Below are positions 9,401 through 16,530 of a DNA stretch of 47,771 bases, one piece after another. The notes under the pieces were generated by a model, which was not told the DNA's origin, ran no database searches, and saw only the letters and a program-made list of their open reading frames with translations. The DNA lies in contig CAYMYI010000020.1 of the NCBI GenBank assembly GCA_964394585.1, forward strand, positions 1 to 47,771, in the 5' to 3' direction. Made by a program: the position numbers and the translations under genes. Source of the DNA: CAYUJH01 sp964394585. GTDB lineage: Bacteria; Bacteroidota; Bacteroidia; Cytophagales; Flammeovirgaceae. Each line of letters starts with the position of its first letter. Positions within the stretch are counted from its first letter, which is position 1.

Positions 9401-9801
9401 TGATACGAAATGCCTTGAAACAACAAGCAGAGGGCAGTCAAGATATGGAGGGTAAGGAAGGCAAGCAAGGTGATGATGGATACAAAGAAATGATAGAGCA
9501 GATGGAGAAGACAGAAGAAGACCTTGTAAATAAACGTATTACACAAGAAACGATACGTAGACAAAAAGAAATATTGACCCGATTGTTACAATCAGAAAAA
9601 GCAGAAAAAGAAAGAGAGCTTGATGAAAAACGAGAAGCAGAGAGTGCAAAAAACAAGCTTCAGAAAGATTTACCAAAAGATTTCTTAGAGTATTTAAAAC
9701 TTAAAGAGTCTCAAGTAGAGCTTTTAAAAACAATACCTCCTTCTTTAAATAAGTATTACAAAAAGCAGGTGAATGAGTATTTTAAAAGTTTAGATAAATA
9801 G
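6481..9801 (+). CDS. DUF4175 family large membrane/coiled-coil protein
   Basis: A 1106-residue protein that matches the DUF4175 type found in Bacteroidota and Alphaproteobacteria. Three hydrophobic segments lie near residues 20-42, 47-74 and 149-170. A predicted beta-rich extracytoplasmic region spans about residues 180-500. Residues about 510-1080 are dominated by Glu, Gln and Lys and should form long coiled coils, with Met/Gln-rich stretches (e.g. KMKEMAQQMQAMQQSAQMQQ). The role is unknown; a mechanical or scaffolding role in the envelope is only a guess. It sits between the ABC binding protein (29 bp upstream) and the RsbW-like gene (20 bp downstream). Many antisense reading frames inside it are composition artefacts. 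Confidence 0.85.
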   Translation: MLDHKIDAYRRKYYINRLIKGGLLSISAILSYFLIINIVEYFGALSTITRAVLFFSFLGITLGCFFFWVAIPAFKLFKLSKTISDYEAAQQIGRFFPEVRDKLLNALQLQQLTHEYKTDLVKESIAQKNTQLNDIDFTRAINLSVNKKYLRFLLPPFLLTLLVFLFVPQLFTESTPRLVNYTKDYKKESPFSFNIINNPLQVFKNEDFTLQVNLSGIAVPEKLHLVTQNGRKLKLEKGNGTDFTYTFNKVQRDIQFYLEASGFESSQYTLEVLSRPSLLSFNVFLDYPEYTAKTDVRMQNTGNLRVPEGTKISWYFQTQAADELSLDFDGEESIQATQEGSSKNIFVYEKQAKLATKYQVNLKNKYSQNKDIIEYFLNVTPDEFPTISVNQYEDTVLYESLVLGGNIGDDYGISRLSFYYRIIGQDVSENQKANLPFESKPITYNQELINQSFFYNIDLTKFSLAKGSYLEYFVEVADNDQVNGAKTTKSPTFRFNVPTQEEIKKELAAQSKGTQEKMENTFEEAKEIYEELESLEDKLKGKKRLSWQDKKAVENLIKKRQNLEKEIEQLQQLNKQFNQKQENLNFKDEEIAKKAEQLQKLMDELLDEETRKLYEELSKLMDQNLVNQNLQELLEDLKLKQENIESELDRALELFKKLKFDAKLKEIEKELEELAEEQQQLADETEKNTEEQQLEEQQEKQENLNEDFRNLQEELKNLDKLNQEMQNPQNIDNLSEKEMEIAEEQQKAQEQLQQQNSQKASESQKKSAQKMKEMAQQMQAMQQSAQMQQLTENYEDLRSILENLITLSFSQEELMLAFRDVRRIDPKFIELSQQQLKLKDDAQLIQDSLLSLSKRVFQIESFVTREVSQMNKYMDESLDAIRKRTPEIASSKQQFTMTSVNNLALLLNDILQQMQQQMSQSMSGQQMNEKQQGSPSLSELQRQLNQQIQNLKKSGKSGKELSQELAKLAAQQEMIRNALKQQAEGSQDMEGKEGKQGDDGYKEMIEQMEKTEEDLVNKRITQETIRRQKEILTRLLQSEKAEKERELDEKREAESAKNKLQKDLPKDFLEYLKLKESQVELLKTIPPSLNKYYKKQVNEYFKSLDK

Positions 9802-9821
9802 TATTCTAATACACTTTAGCA

Positions 9822-10229
9822 ATGGTGCCAGAAGAACTAGAATTGAAAATCCCCTCGCTGCCAGATAACATCAGAATTGTTGAAAGTTTTATCGATCAGA
9901 TAAGAGAACGGTATAATTTGAGTGATGATGTTTATGGAAATGTAATTGTAGCGGTAACCGAGTCGGTAAACAATGCGATTATACATGGCAATCAAAATGA
10001 CAAGAATAAAGATGTAAGGCTAAGTATTGCAATTGATGATCGGAATTTATCTTTTACTATTGAAGATGAAGGAGCCGGATTTAATTATCATAACTTGCCT
10101 GATCCCACTGCTCCGGAGAACTTAGATAAACCTGGGGGGAGAGGGATTTTTCTTATAAAACATCTTGCTGACGAGGTGGAGTTTAAGGCAAATGGGAATA
10201 CGTTAAGTCTAAAATTTTATCTGACTTAA
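9822..10229 (+). CDS. RsbW-like ATP-binding protein (anti-sigma factor kinase type)
   Basis: A 135-residue stand-alone HATPase_c domain of the RsbW/SpoIIAB type. The N box is ESVNNAIIHGN (Glu47, Asn50/51), the G1 box DEGAGF (82-87) and the G2 box GGRGIFLIK (105-113). Such proteins phosphorylate anti-anti-sigma factors or bind sigma factors in partner-switching systems. No STAS-domain partner or sigma factor is adjacent. A SpoIIE-type phosphatase is encoded at 19903-21960, which could be functionally linked, but this is inference. The gene starts 20 bp after the DUF4175 gene and ends 5 bp before ybeY. Confidence 0.9.
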   Translation: MVPEELELKIPSLPDNIRIVESFIDQIRERYNLSDDVYGNVIVAVTESVNNAIIHGNQNDKNKDVRLSIAIDDRNLSFTIEDEGAGFNYHNLPDPTAPENLDKPGGRGIFLIKHLADEVEFKANGNTLSLKFYLT

Positions 10230-10234
10230 TTTAA

Positions 10235-10666
10235 ATGACACCTATCAACTTTTTCGAAGAAGATGCATCTTTTCATTTCACAGTTAGTGAAAAGAAAAAA
10301 ACGATAGAGTGGTTACTGGAGTCTGCAAAGCATCACTCTTTTTCTGTTACAGAACTTAATTATATATTTTGTTCCGATGCTTATCTTCTAGAAATGAATC
10401 AGCAGTATCTGAAACACGAAACATTTACAGATATTATCACCTTCGATTTGTCTGAAAGCAACACAGAATTATCGGGGGATATTTTTATTAGTATCGAACG
10501 TGTTAAAGAAAATGCTGAAATATTTGGTGTGTCTTTTTTTGAGGAACTGTATCGTGTGTTAATACATGGAATTCTTCACCTTATAGGTTTTAATGATTCT
10601 ACGGATCAGGAAAAAGAGAAAATGAGATATTGGGAGAATTTCCACTTAAGAAGAATGAATCTCTAA
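10235..10666 (+). CDS. ybeY: Endoribonuclease YbeY (rRNA maturation factor)
   Basis: A 143-residue YbeY, the metal-dependent endoribonuclease needed for 16S rRNA 3'-end maturation and ribosome quality control. Family motifs seen are TDIITFDLSES, SGDIFISIERV and the metal site HGILHLIGF (His111 and His115). The classical motif ends in G-Y-D-H; here it reads GFNDSTDQEKEKM, so the third metal histidine is replaced by Asn or Asp. From memory this is common in Bacteroidota. The gene begins 5 bp after the RsbW-like gene and is followed by the palindromic hairpin at 10692-10727. Confidence 0.93.
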   Translation: MTPINFFEEDASFHFTVSEKKKTIEWLLESAKHHSFSVTELNYIFCSDAYLLEMNQQYLKHETFTDIITFDLSESNTELSGDIFISIERVKENAEIFGVSFFEELYRVLIHGILHLIGFNDSTDQEKEKMRYWENFHLRRMNL

Positions 10667-10691
10667 TGAATAGCGTTAAGGGCAGCAATAA

Positions 10692-10727
10692 AAAAAGCGA
10701 ATGTTCCACGTGGAACATTCGCTTTTT
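10692..10727 (+). terminator. Perfect 36-bp palindrome, probable ybeY terminator
   Basis: Arms 10692-10709 and 10710-10727 are perfect inverted repeats with no spacer. The outer part is an A-run/T-run pair around a GCGAAT/ATTCGC stem. The transcript would form a long hairpin followed by U residues 25 bp after the ybeY stop, as expected of an intrinsic terminator. In RNA the innermost bases would have to open into a small loop. The centre of the same palindrome is the parS-like site listed separately. The symmetry means it could also stop transcription from the other side. Confidence 0.75.
10702..10717. promoter_or_regulatory. parS-like centromere site (candidate ParB-binding site)
   Basis: TGTTCCACGTGGAACA is a perfect 16-bp palindrome. 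It fits the widely conserved parS consensus (GTTNCACGTGNAAC in its core) recognised by chromosomal ParB proteins. It lies between ybeY and mnmG, 67 bp upstream of the mnmG start. The mnmG (gidA) region is close to the replication origin and to parAB in many bacteria, which fits a centromere here. No parA or parB gene is in the window, and I saw no second copy. ParB binding is inferred from sequence match only. Confidence 0.7.
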
Positions 10728-10784
10728 AGTTTGTTGTTAAAGTAGTTGTTTTGCAGTTGAAAATAAAAATGAAAAACAATAAAA

Positions 10785-12650
10785 ATGAAAGAGATATATG
10801 ATCTGATTGTTGTAGGTGGTGGACATGCAGGTTGCGAAGCTGCACATGCTGCAGCTAAGATGGGAAGTAAAGTCTTGCTAATTACAATGAATATGAATGT
10901 GATTGCTCAAATGAGTTGTAACCCTGCAATGGGGGGGGTGGCAAAGGGACAAATTATTCGAGAAATTGATGCGCTTGGAGGAATGTCTGGGGTTGTTTCA
11001 GATAAGTCCATGATTCAGTTTCGCATGCTGAATAAATCAAAAGGCCCTGCGATGTGGAGCCCTAGAACTCAAAATGACCGAATGCGTTTTGCAGAAGAGT
11101 GGCGATTGACCTTAGAAAATAATCCTAATGTAGATTTTTGGCAGGAAATGGTAACAGCCATTTTAGTGAAAGGACAAAAAGTAGTTGGGGTGAAAACGTC
11201 ATTAGGAATTGATTTTCATGCAAAGTCTGTAGTTCTTACAAATGGCACATTTTTAAATGGACTTATCCATATAGGAGAAAAACAGTTTGGGGGTGGGAGA
11301 GTAGGAGAGAGAGCAGCAAAAGGTATTACAGAACAGCTTGTGGGGCTGGATTTTGAAGCTGGAAGGATGAAAACAGGTACACCGCCACGAGTAGACGGGC
11401 GTAGCTTGGACTATTCGAAAATGGAAGAGCAAAGTGGAGATGAACAGCCAGAGAAATTCTCTTTTTCCGATGACACAGCGCCTCTTGCTGAACAGCGTAG
11501 TTGCTATATTACCTACACAAATGAAGAAATGCACGACTTGCTTCGCGAAGGGTTCGACCGTTCTCCAATGTTTAATGGGGCAATTCAGAGCGTAGGACCT
11601 CGATATTGCCCTTCTATTGAAGATAAAATTAATCGGTTTGCCGAGCGTAATCGCCACCAGATTTTTGTAGAACCCGAAGGTTGGAACACGATTGAAATCT
11701 ATGTGAATGGTTTCTCTACCTCTTTACCCGATGATATTCAGTATAAAGCATTGAGGAAAATCAAAGGTTTTGAAAATGCGAAAATGTTTAGACCAGGTTA
11801 TGCTATAGAATACGATTATTTTCCTCCTACACAACTCTCGTTAACGCTGGAAACTAAACTTATCGAAAACTTATACTTTGCAGGGCAAATTAATGGTACT
11901 ACAGGGTATGAAGAAGCGGCTTGCCAAGGTCTGATAGCAGGAATTAATGCACACCTGAAAAATAATGGAAAGCCACCATTTATTTTGAAACGTTCAGAGG
12001 CTTACATAGGGGTACTTATTGATGATTTAATTAATAAAGGGACTGAAGAACCTTATCGAATGTTTACCTCTAGAGCCGAGTATCGAATCTTGCTAAGGCA
12101 AGATAATGCTGATTTGCGCCTTACACCTAGAGGGTATGAAATTGGGCTAGCTACAGAAACGGCATACCAAAAAGTATTGCATAAACAGCAACAATGGAAT
12201 GCTGTTTGGAAAAAGCTGGGAGATATTAGCGTTACCCCCGATCTACTAAATCCTTTTTTGCAACAACAAAACTCTGCACCATTAAAGCAAAAGGTGAAGT
12301 TAGAACAGATTGTGAAACGCCCTAATATACAGATGGACGCTATACTAGATAGTATACCTGAACTTCAAAGAGAATTTACAGGCTTTGATAGGCACGCGAT
12401 TGAACAAGCTGAAATTAATTTGAAGTATGATGCTTATATAAAGAAAGAACAAGTATTGGCAGAGAAAATTAACGAATTGGAAAACTATAAAATCAAAGAC
12501 GGTATCGATTATCATGCAATAAAGGCAATGTCATCAGAGGCTAAAGAAAAGCTGTCTCAAATTCGTCCAACCACTGTGGGGCAGGCATCGCGCGTAAGTG
12601 GAGTAAACCCATCCGACATTTCCATTTTAATGGTATACCTCGGAAAGTAA
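10785..12650 (+). CDS. mnmG: tRNA U34 carboxymethylaminomethyl modification enzyme MnmG (GidA)
   Basis: A 621-residue full-length MnmG. With MnmE it installs the carboxymethylaminomethyl group at the wobble uridine of tRNAs, using FAD, NADH and a methylene-folate donor. The N-terminal FAD-binding motif is VVGGGHAGCEAAHAAA (about residues 9-24). Further family signatures are MSCNPAMGGVAKGQI, LTNGTFLNG, GRMKTGTPPRVDG, the SRAEYRILLRQDNADLRLT segment and the C-terminal REFTGFDR and ASRVSGVNPSDI regions. It is preceded by the parS-like palindrome, lies 118 bp from ybeY, and is followed by its own terminator. Confidence 0.98.
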   Translation: MKEIYDLIVVGGGHAGCEAAHAAAKMGSKVLLITMNMNVIAQMSCNPAMGGVAKGQIIREIDALGGMSGVVSDKSMIQFRMLNKSKGPAMWSPRTQNDRMRFAEEWRLTLENNPNVDFWQEMVTAILVKGQKVVGVKTSLGIDFHAKSVVLTNGTFLNGLIHIGEKQFGGGRVGERAAKGITEQLVGLDFEAGRMKTGTPPRVDGRSLDYSKMEEQSGDEQPEKFSFSDDTAPLAEQRSCYITYTNEEMHDLLREGFDRSPMFNGAIQSVGPRYCPSIEDKINRFAERNRHQIFVEPEGWNTIEIYVNGFSTSLPDDIQYKALRKIKGFENAKMFRPGYAIEYDYFPPTQLSLTLETKLIENLYFAGQINGTTGYEEAACQGLIAGINAHLKNNGKPPFILKRSEAYIGVLIDDLINKGTEEPYRMFTSRAEYRILLRQDNADLRLTPRGYEIGLATETAYQKVLHKQQQWNAVWKKLGDISVTPDLLNPFLQQQNSAPLKQKVKLEQIVKRPNIQMDAILDSIPELQREFTGFDRHAIEQAEINLKYDAYIKKEQVLAEKINELENYKIKDGIDYHAIKAMSSEAKEKLSQIRPTTVGQASRVSGVNPSDISILMVYLGK

Positions 12651-12674
12651 ATTTTTTTACTATCATATTGTAGA

Positions 12675-12712
12675 GGGGAGTATTTAATGTAAATCACTCC
12701 CTTCCTTTTTTT
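12675..12712 (+). terminator. Rho-independent terminator after mnmG
   Basis: Arms 12675-12681 and 12696-12702 (GGGGAGT against ACTCCCT, one G-U wobble) form a hairpin with a 14-nt loop, followed after a few bases by a run of seven T residues (12706-12712). It lies 24 bp after the mnmG stop on the plus strand. Confidence 0.75.
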
Positions 12713-12808
12713 ATAGACACCTTTCAATTTCATGTTTAGTTAGCATTAGATTTAGTAACTTAATTCAATCATATTTATCAGATATCTCACCTAGAAATAG
12801 ATGTATTG

Positions 12809-13912
12809 ATGGAATCTTCAAAAAAATGGTATGACAAAAAAGGATTATTAGTAATTTTTCTGCTTACCATATTCCCTATAGGGCTTATAGGAGTATGGTT
12901 AAGGGACAGCCCTATAATAAAAAAAATAGTCTACAGTTTTATTGGTTTTTGGGCTTGGTTATTCAATATGTTTTTTCTTGCAATTGTATTACTCATCATA
13001 TTCGTAGAAGAAAAAAAATTTGAAAAAGGCGAAGCTGCTTTTCAAAGAAAAGACTATATCGATGCGGTGGATTATTATTCGAGGGTAGATACTGACAACG
13101 AGAACTATCCAAAAGCTCAAATGCGTATCGAAGAAATCAAGTCTATCCAAGCAAAAGAAAAACTGCAACGTGAGGAGTACACAAATAAAGCTTTACAAGA
13201 AGTACGTTCATCAATAGAGCCTTTTATTGAGAACAAAAAAAACTACGCAGTGATATTGTACGATATGCTGATTGAAGTACCTAATACAGACACAGTGTTT
13301 CAGCATAAATATAAAGTTGTATTAGAAGATATAAATAAGCAACCTTACGATACTATTACCTCTTGGATTTCTGTGAGCGATACCACTTTTGATTATTACT
13401 CACAAGATTTAGATATGGAAATTCTTTCTATGAATGAGAATGAAGAAATAGCCTATAGTGCACCACCTGGTTATAATCGTTACGTCGGAAATATGCAGTA
13501 CGGGGAGTGGAAACAAGATGACAATGGAGATACTTTTTGGGCATTCTATGGGAAATATGCTTTCTTACAGAGCATGTTTGGTCATCATTACCCCATTTAT
13601 AATTATGATTATTATAGTTATTTAAACGATTATAAGGGTAAATCTTCCTACTACGGAAGTTACACGGCTTCAGGTAAATATGCGTATGGTACTGATAGCC
13701 GCCATTCCTCAAAGATACAAGGTAGAAATACGTTTTCTGAAAGAGTGCGCCAGCGAGTAGCCCGAAGTAGCTCCAGTTCCTATACATCTCAACGGAGTTA
13801 TGTGAGCCGCATGAGTAGCAATGCTAGCAGAAGTAGTTATAACTCAGGTAGAGCAGGTGCTCGGTACTCATCTTCTTCAGCAGGGGGACGTTCGGTTTCA
13901 GGTGGGAAATAA
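12809..13912 (+). CDS. Membrane protein with Ser/Tyr/Arg/Gly-rich tail, function unknown
   Basis: A 367-residue protein, starting at the ATG of 12809; a TTG one codon earlier is less likely. Two hydrophobic segments (about residues 12-30 and 40-65) give an N-terminal membrane anchor. A TPR-like helical stretch follows (KGEAAFQRKDYIDAVDYY), then a middle region with FWAFYGKYAF and many aromatic residues. The last roughly 90 residues are low complexity, rich in Ser, Tyr, Arg and Gly (for example SSSSSYTSQRSYVSRMSS). I recognise no named domain over the whole protein. It stands alone, with its own terminator shared with the convergent operon. Confidence 0.75.
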   Translation: MESSKKWYDKKGLLVIFLLTIFPIGLIGVWLRDSPIIKKIVYSFIGFWAWLFNMFFLAIVLLIIFVEEKKFEKGEAAFQRKDYIDAVDYYSRVDTDNENYPKAQMRIEEIKSIQAKEKLQREEYTNKALQEVRSSIEPFIENKKNYAVILYDMLIEVPNTDTVFQHKYKVVLEDINKQPYDTITSWISVSDTTFDYYSQDLDMEILSMNENEEIAYSAPPGYNRYVGNMQYGEWKQDDNGDTFWAFYGKYAFLQSMFGHHYPIYNYDYYSYLNDYKGKSSYYGSYTASGKYAYGTDSRHSSKIQGRNTFSERVRQRVARSSSSSYTSQRSYVSRMSSNASRSSYNSGRAGARYSSSSAGGRSVSGGK

Positions 13913-13913
13913 T

Positions 13914-13946
13914 AAAAAAGGCATCAATTTAAATGATGCCTTTTTT
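13914..13946. terminator. Bidirectional terminator between convergent genes
   Basis: A 13-bp perfect stem (arms 13914-13926 and 13934-13946) has an A-run on the left and a T-run on the right. It can act as an intrinsic terminator for the plus-strand gene ending at 13912 and for the minus-strand operon whose last stop is at 13955. Confidence 0.85.
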
Positions 13947-13954
13947 ATGAGAAA

Positions 13955-14467
13955 CTATTGTAAATCGGCAAGAGGTGGAAGCGCTCTTAGGTTGATACTT
14001 GTTTCAGCTACTTCACTTAATAGCTCATCATTATCTTTTTCTTCGATAAGTATATCATGAAAAATATGACTAATTTCATCAAGTTCGAGAGACTTGGCAA
14101 ATGAACTCAATGTACCATATCCGGCAATATCGTTGTGGTGAATCATTTGAACAGCAGTTACAATAGTAGCATCAGTGATTTCCTGTGTTGTACAACGATC
14201 GATAAGTTGCCAAGTTTCGTGGAAAATACCCAAAGCACTTTCAGAAAGTTCTGCCAATGGGTCTAAATGTAGACTAGCGAAAATATCGTTGAGTTGTTCT
14301 AAATGTTTTCTAGAGTGTTCTAAACTAATTCGTAAAACATGTTTAAGTTTAGTAGATGCAGCTTTTTGAATCATTAGTGGGAGTGCTTCCGTTTGTTGTA
14401 CTTCCGCATCGTAACGATCGAGAAGAATTTCTACGAATAAGTCATATAGGTTGTTAATCGGTTTCAT
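13955..14467 (-). CDS. DUF892 / YciE-like ferritin-like protein
   Basis: A protein of about 170 residues from the ATG at 14465-14467. An upstream in-frame start at 14590 would overlap sdaAA and adds sequence outside the domain, so I prefer the internal start. The pattern matches DUF892 (YciE/YciF-type ferritin-like four-helix bundle): NLYDLFVEILLDRYDAEVQQ, then an ALP..... helix, SLEHSRKHLEQLNDIF, and the C-terminal IAGYGTLSSFAKSL and EEKDNDELLSEVAE helices. Family members are linked to stress responses. The usual EHYEIAGYGT motif reads HHNDIAGYGT here, changing possible metal ligands. It lies downstream of sdaAA. Confidence 0.82.
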   Translation of the reverse strand: MKPINNLYDLFVEILLDRYDAEVQQTEALPLMIQKAASTKLKHVLRISLEHSRKHLEQLNDIFASLHLDPLAELSESALGIFHETWQLIDRCTTQEITDATIVTAVQMIHHNDIAGYGTLSSFAKSLELDEISHIFHDILIEEKDNDELLSEVAETSINLRALPPLADLQ

Positions 14468-14546
14468 GGTTTCTAGGTGTTTGGTTAAGTATGAACCTGA
14501 AACTACTGCTATACCATGAAAATTAAAATGATGTATATCATCAAAT

Positions 14547-15464
14547 TTAAGAGGAAGAGTCTCCTTCTTGTTCTTCTTCCATGATTTCAATATCAGAGAT
14601 AAGGACTTGTTGGGCTATTCGTTTACCGGTGAGTGTAGCAGCTAGCCCCCCAAGGGCTGTTTCTTTGTAACGTTCTTCCATGCTTTCCCCAATTTCGCCC
14701 ATAGCTTGCACGCATTCATCTACTGGGATTACCGCAGAAACATCAGAAAGCGCAATTTGAGCAGAGCTATTAGCGATAGCAGCCGCACTAGCATTGCGTA
14801 CAATGCATGGTACTTCAACTAAACCTGCAACCGGATCGCAGACAAGGCCGAGCATGCATTGGATTGTAATGGCAACTGCATTAAATACTTGCTGGGTAGT
14901 ACCGCCTAAAGCATAAGTAATAGCACCTGAAGCCATAGCTGCAGCACTGCCAGTTTCGGCTTGGCATCCTCCGACAGCACCAGCTAAACCGGCATTTTTT
15001 TCTATAATTAGTGCGATACCTGCAGCAACTAACAATGCTTCATGTACTGTTTTATCAGGTAGTTGATGAATTTCTTGTAGTGTTACCAGTACACCGGGCA
15101 AAATGCCTGAAGCTCCTGCTGTAGGGGCGGCTACTACCCGACCCATGCATGAGTTTACCTCTTTTGCTGCCAGTGCACGGGCCACTAATACTTGAAATTC
15201 GCGTGATAGTACAGCTTGCTTATGATTGAATACCTTTTTCCCTCCATTATTTACCATACCTGACCGCGAGGTCATATCATCAGTAAGGCCTGTTTTAACC
15301 GCATCTTTCATTACACTGTATGAAATAGCAATACCATTCCATATTTCAGCCTCAGTCCTCCCTTTTTGCTCAATTTCATAATTTAATACAGGCTGGAAAA
15401 GAGCTAATTTTTGGGTATTACAGTGCTCTTGCCACGATATAAAATTATCGAATAGTAAACTCAT
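14547..15464 (-). CDS. sdaAA: L-serine dehydratase (ammonia-lyase), iron-sulfur type, alpha subunit
   Basis: A 305-residue catalytic subunit of the [4Fe-4S] L-serine dehydratase, which converts serine to pyruvate and ammonia. Diagnostic segments are APTAGASGILPGV (113-125), AGAVGGCQAETGSAAAMA (161-178) and QCMLGLVCDPVAGLVEVPC (202-220). Cys167, Cys203, Cys209 and Cys220 include the likely cluster ligands. The length fits the split two-subunit form, but no beta subunit gene is adjacent; it must lie outside the window. The start codon overlaps the stop of the upstream beta-lactamase-like gene (TAATG), so translation of the two is likely coupled. Confidence 0.92.
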   Translation of the reverse strand: MSLLFDNFISWQEHCNTQKLALFQPVLNYEIEQKGRTEAEIWNGIAISYSVMKDAVKTGLTDDMTSRSGMVNNGGKKVFNHKQAVLSREFQVLVARALAAKEVNSCMGRVVAAPTAGASGILPGVLVTLQEIHQLPDKTVHEALLVAAGIALIIEKNAGLAGAVGGCQAETGSAAAMASGAITYALGGTTQQVFNAVAITIQCMLGLVCDPVAGLVEVPCIVRNASAAAIANSSAQIALSDVSAVIPVDECVQAMGEIGESMEERYKETALGGLAATLTGKRIAQQVLISDIEIMEEEQEGDSSS

Positions 15465-16396
15465 TAGTGGTTTTCGTTTTTTTGAATAATAAACTCGTAT
15501 ATCAATTTCGAAACAGTTGCCATTGCTTCTACTGCTTCCGTGTCGTTATCCCAATTTTTGGAGAGTAATACAATAACATAACGCTTTCCATTAGGCAAAA
15601 TCACGATGCCTGAGTCATGGTGTACTGTGGAAATCCATCCTGTTTTATGAGCAACCTTCACATTATCAGGCAGTTTAGCAGGTATTATAGTGTTGAATTT
15701 TTGGTCTAGCAGAATTTCAATCATGCGCTCGGATGCTCTTTTACTCACGGCTTCCCCTTTGGCAATTTTCTCATAAACTACCATTAAATCGTACGCAGTA
15801 GTAGTGTTATTTAGGCCGCGTTCATAGGCTTTGATATCTTCAACTCCTCTAAGTACGTTAATGTTATTAGCACCTATTTTTCTCATAGTTGCTGTTACCT
15901 TTTGTGCGTCAACCAGTTCAATCATTAGGTTTGTTGCCAGATTACTACTCCAAATAATCATATCGTATACAAGTGCATCGATTGTTCGTTTATTGCCGAT
16001 AATGCTATATAAGTTGTCTTCAGAGTCGTCGGTAGTGCTGAGCGAATACTCGGAACTATCCACAATGCTATAAAAAGTGTTTTTGACAAGGATAGAATCC
16101 GTCAAGTTAAACTTTCCTTCAGCTGCTTGCTTGAATACTTCTATCATTACAGGAGTTTTCATGGTACTTGCAGCATGAAATACTGTGTCGTGGTTTATTA
16201 GTAGTTGACTAGGAGCCTCGCCACCAATCTCTTGAAATGCTAATGCATATTCCCCTGAAGTATTCTCAAAAATTTCGATGATTTCTTTGTGTAATATTTC
16301 CATTTTACTTTGAGTAAAGTTGCTTGATTGGTTTGAGCGATTACATGCAAAAAGCCCAAATACACAGAAAACGAATAGATAGGAAGCGTAGCGCAT
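15464..16396 (-). CDS. Class A beta-lactamase-like serine hydrolase lipoprotein
   Basis: A 310-residue protein. A signal peptide ends in lipobox GLFAC (Cys18), so it is probably a membrane-anchored lipoprotein. All four class A beta-lactamase elements are in order: STMK (Ser77, Lys80; the SxxK nucleophile motif), SSN (150-152; SDN loop), ERGLN (192-196; matching the E166xxLN170 omega-loop motif with the deacylating Glu) and KTG (251-253). The spacing between the first two motifs is longer than in TEM-type enzymes. A true beta-lactamase is plausible; other serine hydrolases of this fold cannot be excluded. It overlaps sdaAA by 1 nt at the stop/start. Confidence 0.8.
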   Translation of the reverse strand: MRYASYLFVFCVFGLFACNRSNQSSNFTQSKMEILHKEIIEIFENTSGEYALAFQEIGGEAPSQLLINHDTVFHAASTMKTPVMIEVFKQAAEGKFNLTDSILVKNTFYSIVDSSEYSLSTTDDSEDNLYSIIGNKRTIDALVYDMIIWSSNLATNLMIELVDAQKVTATMRKIGANNINVLRGVEDIKAYERGLNNTTTAYDLMVVYEKIAKGEAVSKRASERMIEILLDQKFNTIIPAKLPDNVKVAHKTGWISTVHHDSGIVILPNGKRYVIVLLSKNWDNDTEAVEAMATVSKLIYEFIIQKNENH

Positions 16397-16530
16397 GGCG
16401 ATTTTTGTGGATGAGCAATACGTTTTATGATGAAAGTAGTAATTTATAGAAAACGACTTGATTTTGAATAAACCTAAGTCGAAGAAGATGTTTTACCTTT
16501 ATCCTTTAATTAGGAAAATTCCGCATACTT

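Noticed and set aside
8237..9656. Several antisense open frames of 60-92 codons inside the DUF4175 gene
   Set aside because: They are rich in Ser, Cys, Leu and Phe, mirror the Glu/Gln/Lys codons of the coiled coil, and have no family motif or start context.
14468..14590. Longer start for the DUF892 gene
   Set aside because: It overlaps the end of sdaAA and adds a Lys-rich stretch outside the domain; the ATG at 14467 fits the family start.
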